DNA from: Kwoniella bestiolae CBS 10118
Taxonomy: Eukaryota > Basidiomycota > Tremellomycetes > Tremellales > Cryptococcaceae
Assembly: GCF_000512585.2 (NCBI RefSeq)
Contig: NC_089246.1
Coordinates: 310,001 to 374,000, forward strand
Reading direction: 5' to 3'
DNA length: 64,000 nucleotides
The position numbers and the translations under genes are program-made. Below, one piece after another: positions 11,123 through 20,800 of the stretch. The notes under the pieces were generated by a model. The model was given only the letters and a program-made list of their open reading frames with translations. It did no database searches and was not told the origin of the DNA. Positions within the stretch are counted from its first letter, which is position 1. Each line of letters opens with the position of its first letter.

Positions 11123-12371
11123 ACACAGCGATTGCGGTGTCCCTCCCGTCATTTACGTTGTCCCTTCATCTCAAGTTGAAAGGCTATGTCGCGATTGTTG
11201 AGTGCGGACAGAGGATCAACTTACGAAATGACCATACGCTGTGCATCAACTCACTCCTGGAAATTAGTGTGTAAATGCAACACGTGTAAGGGGAGGCACC
11301 CTCAATAGACATCTCTGTGATACTACAATCAGTACTATATGGACTTTCAGGTCGCTCGAGCACCAATGGAAGCCCCTACAAGCTACGGTGCATGGCGACA
11401 AGAAGCCCTCAAAGTCGACCTCTTTCACGAACACCTCGACCTTCTGCAGGAAGGCTTATGAAACCGCTGGACGAGATTCCGCTGGTACAATTTCACATTA
11501 TATTTTTGCTCAAACGCCATGGCACCTCTTTCTCCAGAAAGCAGTCAGACCTCCAAAGATCGCATCATCCACTTGGTAAAGAGCGATAAATGTCAGCATA
11601 AATGGTTGACAGGCTGTCGCACAAATCAGGTCAGAAAGAATAGGTATGGGCGACTACACAATCTCGGCTGAAGTTCTTATACTGCACGTAGACTGTTACC
11701 GGAAGTGTTATATGATCTCTGTTATCAGCAGCAGTGCGCCAGCTATATGACGGCATAATCCTCCCCGGCCTAGCGAGCCGCTGATTAACCTGAACCGAAG
11801 ACATGATGTTCATGACTCGCAGCTCGGTACGGGTACGGAGCCTCAGTTGATAGGAACAAGCTTGTTTGAGGTTTGCTTGCCTGTCAGGATTGCACTTTGG
11901 ACCGGGAAATGCTAGGTCCCAAGCTCATAAGTCTTTGATTATGGATCTAGCGGTTGGAGCGATCCGCCGTTGGTAGCCCTGCGTCTCTGCGTTTTCAACC
12001 CTTTGAGAATCATTGAACGATCTCGCTTCGCTAGAAGCTAGGTCTCGTCAGCATGAAAGGTCGCCTCAAAGGTTCATCTTATGTCGTCTGCTGAGCGTGA
12101 CAGTCAAAAGTTACTCAGCATGTCCCCTCTATTGATCGTTTTTTTAGACACGCGCAATATGTCCACCGCATCCTTGGCCGTTGGCTTGCAATCTGTCTGT
12201 GATGTATCACGATATTGCAAACATCATATGGTAGATGCATGAGTATTTACGTCAGTATCAAATCCAGTACTTTCCTAGTCTCCCCCAAAGCTCCTACGAA
12301 GCGATGTGCTCTGAGTTCCCATATACTAGAAGCTGGGCAAGAGAAACTGAGGGTTATTCATGCGCAGAATA
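11123..12371. other. Spacer between array genes C and D
   Basis: About 1.25 kb with no supported gene; the short open frames lack splice sites or family similarity. Nothing else recognised. Confidence 0.4.
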
Positions 12372-13133
12372 TCACTTTCGAGGACTGTCGAGAGTCATAA
12401 GGCGTTTTTGACGGGGGTGTTGAAGTGAGACAGGCGTCCACCAACGCACGGGACCTTGGTAAGTCGTGTGAGTACCTGTCATCTCAATACCGTTGAGGAG
12501 CACGAGGACTGGGGCTCTGGTTGATTTGTAGGCAGAGAAGTTCTCAGGAATCAGTAGAGAGCATCCGAGCGTGACATCATCTAGTCCGAGAGGACCAGTT
12601 GGACCTGATTCGCCTGTACGGGTGAGGCGTTCCATTGCGCGGGTCCGTCTAACTCTGGTGTGCGTTTCCAAGCTCTCTTGTTCCCCGGGATGATATCTTG
12701 ACACGATGTGTGTGTCCCGGACTCTCGGCATATGTCGTATCTGGATCCAATCCTTATGGACGACGCTATCGTCATTGGAAGCAGGAACGAAGACTTCCCT
12801 CCAATCATCCAGTCGGACAAAATCACCTTGCCACAGCTGAAATTTTTTGGTCGATGGAAGACTGAATGCTCTCGAGATAACATCTTTCGACAAGGTTTTC
12901 ATCTCTTCCCTCGAAGGTTGGTGTTGACCCTCGCGAGATTCATCAGTCCTATTGACGATGTGGGAAGATTGACGGAACAAAGCCATAAAGTCCAGACTAA
13001 CAGTTTTGACTGGGCAAGGGATGTCATCTGACGAAACTGACGGTGTATCTTCCAGCTTGAAATCGAGGGTACTATCATTCACTGTGCAACTAATGGCGGA
13101 CGAAAAGTCGATATCGGGAAGAGGAAATGGCAT
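12372..13133 (-). CDS. Array gene D (type 3), unknown family
   Basis: Single exon, 253 aa from the Met at 13133 (MPFPLPDIDF), which aligns with the starts of A, E and F; an in-frame Met at 13166 would add 11 residues. Blocks: CPVKTVSLDFMAL; SKDVISRAFSLP; KKFQLWQGDFVRL followed by REVFVPASNDD and DWIQIR; then CSLLIPENFSAYKSTRAPV and YQGPVRWWTPV. No secretion or membrane signal. It pairs with F (REVFVP, an Arg-rich 'RTR/KRTGE' linker, and a shared upstream motif). Intact and intronless. Function unknown. Confidence 0.7.
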   Translation of the reverse strand: MPFPLPDIDFSSAISCTVNDSTLDFKLEDTPSVSSDDIPCPVKTVSLDFMALFRQSSHIVNRTDESREGQHQPSREEMKTLSKDVISRAFSLPSTKKFQLWQGDFVRLDDWREVFVPASNDDSVVHKDWIQIRHMPRVRDTHIVSRYHPGEQESLETHTRVRRTRAMERLTRTGESGPTGPLGLDDVTLGCSLLIPENFSAYKSTRAPVLVLLNGIEMTGTHTTYQGPVRWWTPVSLQHPRQKRLMTLDSPRK

Positions 13134-13304
13134 GACTAAGGTATGATCGATTTGTGCGGATGTCATCTATCAGGGTTTGTGGTGATATGAAAGTTGACAT
13201 TGTACATTAACTTAGGACTGGAAATACGTTCTAGATCAAGATAACTTATGCTCTCCTCTGTGCCTTGGACCACCGAGGGGATTTTGCAACAACGACAAAA
13301 GGTA

Positions 13305-13333
13305 CGTCTTACAAACAAAGGATGACAGTCTTC
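13305..13333 (-). promoter_or_regulatory. Upstream motif of gene D, shared with gene F
   Basis: About 170 bp upstream of the D start the plus strand reads cgtcttacaaa...ggatgacagtcttcg. The same words occur about 160 bp upstream of F. Conservation of position suggests promoter or leader sequence kept after duplication. Confidence 0.4.
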
Positions 13334-13367
13334 GATTTCGCTGTGGCGCGTGAGTTTACACAATCCT

Positions 13368-13649
13368 CATGCTACCGTAGTATCCGAGATCTACAAAGTG
13401 GCTATCAACTTGAAGCAAGTCAAGACCTTCACCAACTCCAAATTCAACAAGCTTTACGACGGTACCGTCATAGTGGGTACTGAAGAAGCTATCAAAGCTG
13501 AGCTCAAGCAGACTTGGGAGACTAGCAGAGGTACCGAGGGTGAAGCTATGAGAGAATGGATGAAAGCTCTTCAGGGTACCGTCAAGACGAGTTGGGAAAG
13601 TGGTCGATCCAAGGAGAAAATGATCGCACTAGGAAGCTGCTTTGAGTAA
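13368..13649 (+). pseudogene. Copied last exon of the UDP-glycosyltransferase
   Basis: From tgctaccgtag (the end of the last UGT intron including its acceptor) through the stop, this copies UGT exon 12: both copies share SEIYKVAI, LKQVKTF and KLYDGT, with about 17 changes over 89 codons and no stop. The 3' flank also matches in part (atgccaaccttt at about 6433 and 13682). No start codon or other UGT exon lies upstream; instead the gene D promoter side abuts it near 13368. It is therefore a truncated duplicate, not a gene. It faces array gene E just as UGT faces A, with nearly equal spacing (257 vs 232 bp). Confidence 0.85.
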
Positions 13650-13905
13650 CTGTTAGGGGGTCTTTGGAATGGGGGTATAATGCCAACCTTTGACTCCTAG
13701 TATTCCTAGATCACCCAGTATTATTTTTATTGCCCTTGTAGTAGATACATCAGATATGCTTACATCGCGAATTGAAACGGAAACGGTTGAGCTTTATACC
13801 TGACCCGTTCATGACCCCTGATCAGACTGCCATTATGAAACGGCTTACGTGCCATCCCACAACTATCAGCCCTCACAGTCTACCTCGGACACCAGCGCGG
13901 CCTCA

Positions 13906-14679
13906 TCAAGCCTCTTTATCCAGACTCATCAGTCGACTTCGTCTTCTTTTACTTCCATGTGACGGAGTACACCAGGAGATTGGACCCTGGTACGTGAATC
14001 TCGAACGAGAGTCTGCATTTGATGAACTCACACCATTGCTCAAAAGGACCACAGGTGCCCTGGTTCCATCGTATGCTGAGAAGTTTTCGGGCACCAGAAG
14101 TGAGCACCCGAGAATTACATTTTCCGGCTCGAAAGCTGGTTCTCGCAGAGAAGAGGATACCGGGTTTTCCAGAACGTCTGTTTCATAGGTGTTCTTGAGA
14201 GCGTTACTCATGCGAGTTTTGTACCATTCGCTGATTTCATGTCTCTCTATCTTGTCCTGAAGTGAGCCATCACTACTTCCGGTTGCTTTGGAAAATCGAA
14301 GCCACTCTCTGCGAATTTCGCTCCCGCTTTCCGACATAGGGACAAAGTACTTGAGCCCCGGCAGGTGTACGAGATGACCTTGCCACACCTGAAACCTTTT
14401 GGTCATTGGCAGACCGACGACTCTGGAGATGACATCTTCCGACAAGGCGTCCATTTCTTCCTTGGAAGCGGCTTGAGAAAAGTTGTCGTCCACTTCAGTG
14501 TGTGTTTCATCTGTTTCCAATTGTATTGAGTTAATGCTAACGCACTGGATTGGATAGTAAAGATCAGGTTGTGTTTTTATATCTGACAATGTGCGTTCAT
14601 ACTTTAGTTCGAGATTGGCCTTACTCGCTGATCGGATGACGGCTGGGCTTAGTTTGATGTCAGGAAGAGGCACTGCCAT
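13906..14679 (-). CDS. Array gene E (type 1), unknown family
   Basis: Single exon, 257 aa, intact; starts MAVPLPDIKLSPAV. Blocks: QAASKEEMDALSEDVISR; KRFQVWQGHLVHL then YFVPMSESGSEIRREWL; a 60-residue variable helix-like linker; CSLLVPENFSAYDGTRAPVV; FTYQGPISWCTP; a basic end KRRRSRLMSLDKEA. The type-1 pair is E and broken A, which share the basic end and the QAAS-EEM segment. It sits directly downstream of the copied UGT exon in tail-to-tail orientation. No targeting signal. Function unknown. Confidence 0.7.
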   Translation of the reverse strand: MAVPLPDIKLSPAVIRSASKANLELKYERTLSDIKTQPDLYYPIQCVSINSIQLETDETHTEVDDNFSQAASKEEMDALSEDVISRVVGLPMTKRFQVWQGHLVHLPGLKYFVPMSESGSEIRREWLRFSKATGSSDGSLQDKIERHEISEWYKTRMSNALKNTYETDVLENPVSSSLREPAFEPENVILGCSLLVPENFSAYDGTRAPVVLLSNGVSSSNADSRSRFTYQGPISWCTPSHGSKRRRSRLMSLDKEA

Positions 14680-14990
14680 GTTGCAGAAATGATGAGTCTC
14701 TTTAGTAAGTTAAGATATGATGGAAGTAAGGAGAAGATAATGTAGTGTATGACTTATAACGGGAGAAAGAATGAATATTTTCCTACAGTAGTGGCGAATA
14801 CTGTAGTGACGACGGATGCTCAGCCTTTCAAGCGGGGGCAGCATCTCAACGGAAGGCTGCACACGAAACTCGCTACAGGATGTAGAGTCAGCACAAAAGA
14901 GGCGGCTGTGTGGACAGCTCCCACAGAACGATGCGGATTCTCCTGTGCACCCTCAGATGCATAGCCTCAGCACGAGGTTTGGACCAAGCG
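14680..14990. other. Upstream region of array gene E
   Basis: About 310 bp, presumed promoter of E. No other feature seen. Confidence 0.4.
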
Positions 14991-15330
14991 TTAGCTATAG
15001 AGTACTCTGCTGTGAGCATCATTCAAATCGCCAGTGACAGGGAACCAGGTAACATGGAACATGATGGAGTCGAGGACAAGGATCTCTATAAGGACATTGG
15101 TTGCATCGATCGACGACAGAGGTCTCTGCTCACTCTGTCGAAACTGAAGATTATCTAAGCCAACCTGGGGGTGTGCCAGTCTTGCTGAGTTGAAAGTGTT
15201 GGGTTGTTGTCTCTTCAAACAGTCAGTCCAGTTTGCTTATCGTGCTATACAAGAAAACGACTTACCGGGTATGCATCCTTTCAACTATCTGGACAGGTTT
15301 TTGAGAAGCCTGGACGCAGTCTAGCTTCCT
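14991..15330. repeat. Fused flanks of a deleted type-2 array gene
   Basis: Positions 14991-15180 match the flank on the 3' side of gene C (9769-9963), and 15181-15330 match its 5' flank (10965-11122). Here the two arms touch, joining at about 15180 (gtgtgccagt | cttgctgagt). In the other copy of the module the same arms are separated by the whole C gene (about 1.0 kb). This is the footprint of a lost seventh family member. Confidence 0.65.
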
Positions 15331-15932
15331 ATTTTCAAGGCAAAGCGGGCATATCTTTGTGAACCTGGTGCCTTCAGCACCCTGGAGAGAATGTGAGAAC
15401 CTCAGACCGTGACCTATGATTGAGAGCAAGCGAATCGACGACGATGAGGATCGAGGAGAACAGAAGTGAGAGGGACAGAGAGGGAGCGATATATACCGTC
15501 CTACTGTGCCCTCAATCACCATCACGTGCCATTCAGACCCATGTCGTGGGTACAGGGTGCATGTAATGGCTCTGAGCCGATATGGTACAAGACCTCTGCG
15601 CACCTTCGCGCCTCGTACACTTTTCAATATGTGCAAGATCGACTTCCATAAGAGGTCTTGGTTGCAGGATTTATCACAAGTGATTATCCTTACTTGGTTC
15701 ATTCCCGACAACGAATTCTGAGTATTGATCCGCACTCTGTTCTGGTGTGATTGTACACATTCTCTTTATTGCAGATGCATTCATATCAAAACTATCAATG
15801 AGTAAGACAGATACAACCGAAAACAGTATCTTATCATGGCAATACCGTGTTTCATCTGCGCGATGCGTTCACAATGCCACAAGATTGAAATGAAGCTCGC
15901 GCGTTCTCATACTGTTAAGATACATCACTCGT
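15331..15932. other. Spacer downstream of array gene F
   Basis: 600 bp with no supported gene; two overlapping short plus-strand frames at 15466-15721 look like chance. Confidence 0.4.
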
Positions 15933-16625
15933 TTATAACTGGGTAGATGTGAAGCAACGTACAGGACCATGATATGTTCCGTCAGAATCTAACCATTCAA
16001 CACCATTAGGCAAAAGGAAGACTGGACCTTTAGCTGATCTGTCAGCTTGGGAATTGTCGGGAATCAGCGTTGAGCATCCAGAAGTGACATTGGCCCCATG
16101 AAAAATTGGTGGTGAGTCGGTACCAAACGAAGGCCATTCTCCTGTACGCTTGGAGTTCTTCATCGCGCTGATTGTATCGCGCATGATCGTCGCTTCGTCA
16201 TCATCGGCTTCATATCTCGACAACATTGCCATATCTGGGTCATTCCTCCCTTTTCTGATCTGCAACCAAACTTGACGGGGGATGCTGTCGCCATTGGTGC
16301 TGGGAACAAAGACCTCCCTCCAGGGCGAGACTTTTACATGATCACCTTGCCACAATTGAAATTTCCTGGCAGCATCATCATCCCGTTCTGTGAAAGTCCA
16401 AGCTTTGCCTCCTTCTGACCCTTCGTGAGACCCTTCAGTGCTTTCGGCACCGGCGGGAGGGTCTATGAGCCAAGTTACCGACGGCACAACGACAGACCTG
16501 AAGGGACAGGAACTGTTATCTGACGGATCTCCAGGTGTATCTTTCAGCTTCAGTTCCATGGTCGCGTTGCTAACCCAGCTATCAATGACGTCTCGACTTT
16601 CGAGATTGGGAAGCGTGAATGTCAT
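15933..16625 (-). CDS. Array gene F (type 3), shortened C-terminus
   Basis: Single exon, 230 aa from the Met at 16625 (MTFTLPNLES); an upstream Met at 16685 would add 20 residues not seen in relatives. Blocks: CPFRSVVVPSVTWL; ARKFQLWQGDHVKV and REVFVPSTNGDS with WLQIRK; CSTLIPDNSQAD; TYHGPVRCFT, then a stop. Compared with D it has lost the basic tail, and the core ENFSAY..TRAPV is altered to DNSQAD..AKGPV. It is the most divergent member, so it may be drifting or newly specialised. Function unknown. Confidence 0.6.
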   Translation of the reverse strand: MTFTLPNLESRDVIDSWVSNATMELKLKDTPGDPSDNSSCPFRSVVVPSVTWLIDPPAGAESTEGSHEGSEGGKAWTFTERDDDAARKFQLWQGDHVKVSPWREVFVPSTNGDSIPRQVWLQIRKGRNDPDMAMLSRYEADDDEATIMRDTISAMKNSKRTGEWPSFGTDSPPIFHGANVTSGCSTLIPDNSQADRSAKGPVFLLPNGVEWLDSDGTYHGPVRCFTSTQL

Positions 16626-17832
16626 ATTTGAGCGTGAGATCGATCTGTTCGAATATTCTGTGTGAAAGAATTGGGTGGCGTGCAAGATGAGACTTGAACA
16701 TGGGCACTTGAACTTGTTATATATGTGATTTGTATCCTCTTCTAGCCCTGAGATGAGCGAGCAGCCTTCGAGCCAGCTTTTCGTCTTACAAAGGATGGTA
16801 GTCTTCGCTCTAGCTTTTCTTCATGATGTCACATTGCCAAGAGTTGGCTGCAAAGGAAATGCTTAGAACCGAGGATGATCACATAAGCACTGCCTCGTGA
16901 GACGTGTTGAGAGTCACAGTGTCCTTTCAAAGTATTGCAAGTGGTCGAGCCCCCTCGGTTGCTCGAAGACAAGCTGCACTGGATTTGGCGATGATCCTTT
17001 CAGCGACAGGTGAGGCTTAGGAGGCAGTGCATATCTGGGCCGAACATGATGTATAGATACGTCACACACGAGATCAAGACTCTCTTATGCATCAGAGATC
17101 AATTCTGACTGCCTGCTGTCCCTTTTACCTACTGCATCACTCGAACAGCACTGATCCTGGCTGTCACGTTCGTCAGATAGCAATTCTGGATCGTCCGATA
17201 TCGTACCAGCCATTCAAGTCTGCCAGACGAAAGTTACAGTACAGCTTTACATCATTCCGATCGTAAAACCCATAATTGGTGTAGCTTTCGGAGCCCTAGT
17301 TGCTGAGGACTGTGCTGTCCTGCTTGCTCTCTTAACGTCGAGAGGCTCGACATACGATAGTATGTCATCACTTATTGCGTCAAGATGGATATAGTCGGCA
17401 TATCCCTCGCGACCTCGGCAGTGGAGTTGTTTGTCTGTGAAAGATGTGTACAAAGATCCAGCAAGTCGATCCAAAACATGTTATACAAAATTCAATCTCC
17501 AGTGAAATAATGAAATTACATGAAAAGCCATGAGATCATCTTTAAATCATACACAATCCTCCCTATGCGTCAAATGCCAAAATGCATGAATGATCATATT
17601 CCGTATCTTTGCACAGTACGATACAGTACATCATAAATTATCTATATCATATCTCATTCCCGTACGTTTCCAATTCTTCTTCTCCGGATGGACTATATAT
17701 CCCGAGAGATGCAATGTACCAGCACCGTCTACGCTTATGACCTTTCTCTTCTTCCCCTCGAATTAGATCACCACGTTTCTTCATCTCGCCAAATTGTTGT
17801 GCTTGTGCTTATCGTCGTGGTTGGGAAAATCC
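16626..17832. other. Right boundary of the array and spacer to PIK1
   Basis: Contains the F upstream motif at 16780-16806 (tcgtcttacaaaggatgg then agtcttcg), matching that of D. The rest holds only a 75-codon minus-strand open frame (17247-17474) with no splice or family support. AT-rich sequence at 17500-17680 suits the 3' end of PIK1. Confidence 0.45.
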
Positions 17833-20800
17833 TTACAACACACCTTGACTGTTATATGGAAAATCACCATTGGCAATCAGTAACCGCACCAATTCAGATA
17901 AAGGCTAAACCCACCTGTAATACTGGAAAGTATCGTACAACCTCGTGTAATTACTGCCCGTCGAGCTTACTATCAGTCTCTCAAGGTACGAATCGACAGC
18001 TTGGGTCGTTAAGCCCAACTGGAATCTCTCTCTGAAATGCGTTGAGGTCTGTTCGCCGAATAGTGCGAAACAATCTAGCTTGGAGTCTAATAGAGCAAGT
18101 CATTGTGATCAGCAATTTTCCTTACATCTAGACAATCTAGAAACGCCGATCCTTCATATTGCATGATAAAGATAAGGCTTACTCTTCTCCATCAGTTCGA
18201 CAATTGCTATTTCCACTATCAGCTCCAGTCGCTTTCTAGTGATAGTGATGAATCCGCGGCAACTCACTGATCAAACTATCAGAATGCTTTCTGGCAGCTT
18301 CGAAACCCTCCTTGAACAGTTTCTTGAAATACAGATACCCAGGACTATCCAATCCACCCATTATATCCACGTATTCCTACAAAATAGTAAAAAACTCAGC
18401 CAATCAGTTCTCTTATTCCCATTTTCTACCGGTTGAATCTTATAGATGATGTGGCAAAGGTATTTATCAGAGTGTGACCAACTCACAAGTGGCATCTTGA
18501 ACGGAGCAGCTTCGAACCCCATATTCCCCGGTGAGTTGGATAACATAAATCCGAAGTCGATATGTATCAGATGACCATCATGATCCACCAAGATATTTCC
18601 ATTATGTCTATCTTTGATTTGCAGCAGATAGGTTACGATCGAGTATCCAGCTAGGGAACGTATAAAGTTGCGCTGAGCACGGAGATAGCGGCCTGAATCG
18701 GGTTTGCCGTATGTCTATGGGAAGTAGGATGTTATCAGTATTTGAGGCTTTATTCGACGCCTAACATGTATCTTGAAGCAGAGGGGTGGCAGCAACGAAT
18801 ATTTGGCAGGATATGACGGAAGAAAGGATGCTTTATGGCAAAAGTGGCAAATGGGAATAAGGTGAAATTACTCACATTGACATAATGGTCCTTCAACGAA
18901 ACATGACCTATCACCCCACCCTCCGCCAACCTCTTAGCATACTCCCCCTTCTTGATGGAATGCACAGAAACAGCATCCGTGATCGTTTCGACCAGACCGG
19001 ACGTCTCCCCAGTGATCAATATACGGAAACTATCAAATCGCAAGATATCAGCTTTGGAGATCTATACTAAACAGAGATGTAAGCAGACAGGACTCACAAT
19101 CTAACCCAACATTCACATTTCTCATCTTTCCATATCCTGCTGAACCTCTCGATGAGCTGAGTGGCCAGTTGCTCTTGTCGGAGATCCGCCCCGGTCTTCA
19201 CGATCACGGATATCACCTATTGACGGAATACCATGATCAGCCAAGCACACAAGCACCAGATCAGGGTTGAGGAATGGTGTTAGAATGGACAGAGCAGTCA
19301 GGTTTGTCCGTAGCATGCTCCGGTGCAATCGAGAGGAAGTTCGACTCACATCCCAATTGGCCAAATGACCCCAAGGCGAACTAGCTCTTATCCTAGATTT
19401 CTTCGCTGTCCAAGATTCCTTGAACACGGCAGCTACAACACATCAACAAAATCAGCCTCAAAATCCCATCTCATCCCTCCTCAATCCATGTCTCATAAGA
19501 TCATACCACCAGTCACAAGACTATGGGCATGTATATCACGTAAAACCTACCAGAAGGATCAGCCTTATTCAATTCCCTCCTCACAATCCCCTCATCCTCC
19601 GCCGTCTGTCCATTCCCACTTCCATCGGCACTATCGTTCTTCCCATCCTCCCTAGAAGTCGTAGCGACCTCCACGCCCTCAGGTCGATCCGTCATCCTAG
19701 CTACCCGTTCTTCTTCAAGGGCCATCATCTCTTCCATAATCCTCTCTCTGATAGCAGCAGCCTGAGCAGCAGCAAGTTTCAATTTCCCACCTGCAGCTTC
19801 CGTCTTGGGACCCTCGGAAGTCGAGGTCGTGGTTGGGGGTTTGCCGATTATCCATCCTGTTCCTGGTATCCAGGATGACGAACCCTGATTCGGCTGTGGG
19901 CCGTTGCTTGTGTCCTGAGTTGGAGAGACCAAGGACGCATTGAGTTGAGCGAGCATCACTGCTGCTGTGCGCATTCGCTCTGAATAATCTTCGAGGGTTA
20001 TCGCCCTTTTGGCTGGGGGTTGAGACCCCTCCTGATTCAAATTAGGAGAAGAAGGGATAGACCGAAGGGCAGCTTGAGAAGAGGGTATATCGAGATGATC
20101 GTCGCCCAATGGTGAAGTTACGAGATGCTGATTTACGTTTGATAGAAGGTCGGGCGTCTTAGGTAGGTTCGGTGAGTTCAGTAAACCATTGCCACCTAAC
20201 GAGGATCGTCTGGAAGGGAATTCTGATCCCGAACCTTTCTCCCAAGCTACCATGTCTAATTGCTTGTTCTTTGGCGCACTGGGTAGAGGTACACTCTCCG
20301 ATAAGTCGGGTATCGTATCGTGCACAGACAACTTCGCTCCGTACAGCTGCTCTACAAGGTCCATCTCCTCTATCTCATCTGGGGTGATGTCTGTTCTTGA
20401 TAATTCGAGTTCTTCCTCGGATGATTCGATACGTGGTACAGAGGCTGGCATGGGCGATCCAAAAGCTGGACCATCATTTCCTCCGAAGCCCAATGCTAGT
20501 CCGTTGGATGATGTTAAATCAGGTGTGCCGGGTGTCATGACACCTCTCATCGAAGTGGGATCGGGGTGATTCAGCTTTCTCCTCTTCATATCCTCCTGCA
20601 CAACGATTTTCTTCAATAGATCCCTATTCTCTCTTCGGGTTGGGTCAAAATCCAAATCACCTTCTAAGATCTCCACGTGAATGAGGTACGGTGCTCTCTC
20701 TGCTGAGTTGAGTACCACAGAATCTCCAGGTGATATCCTTACGACCCTTGCATGGGCTTTCGAACGTACTCTATCTCCACCTGGGCGCGATTTCAGCGGA

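Noticed and set aside
17247..17474. 75-codon minus-strand open frame between gene F and PIK1
   Set aside because: No similarity to the array family, no leader or splice sites, ordinary length for chance.
18219..18238. Alternative PIK1 exon 12 acceptor nearer the donor
   Set aside because: It keeps an open frame, but the translation (ATGADSGNSN-like) does not match the kinase tail; the acceptor at 18207-18208 gives ITIVELMEK.
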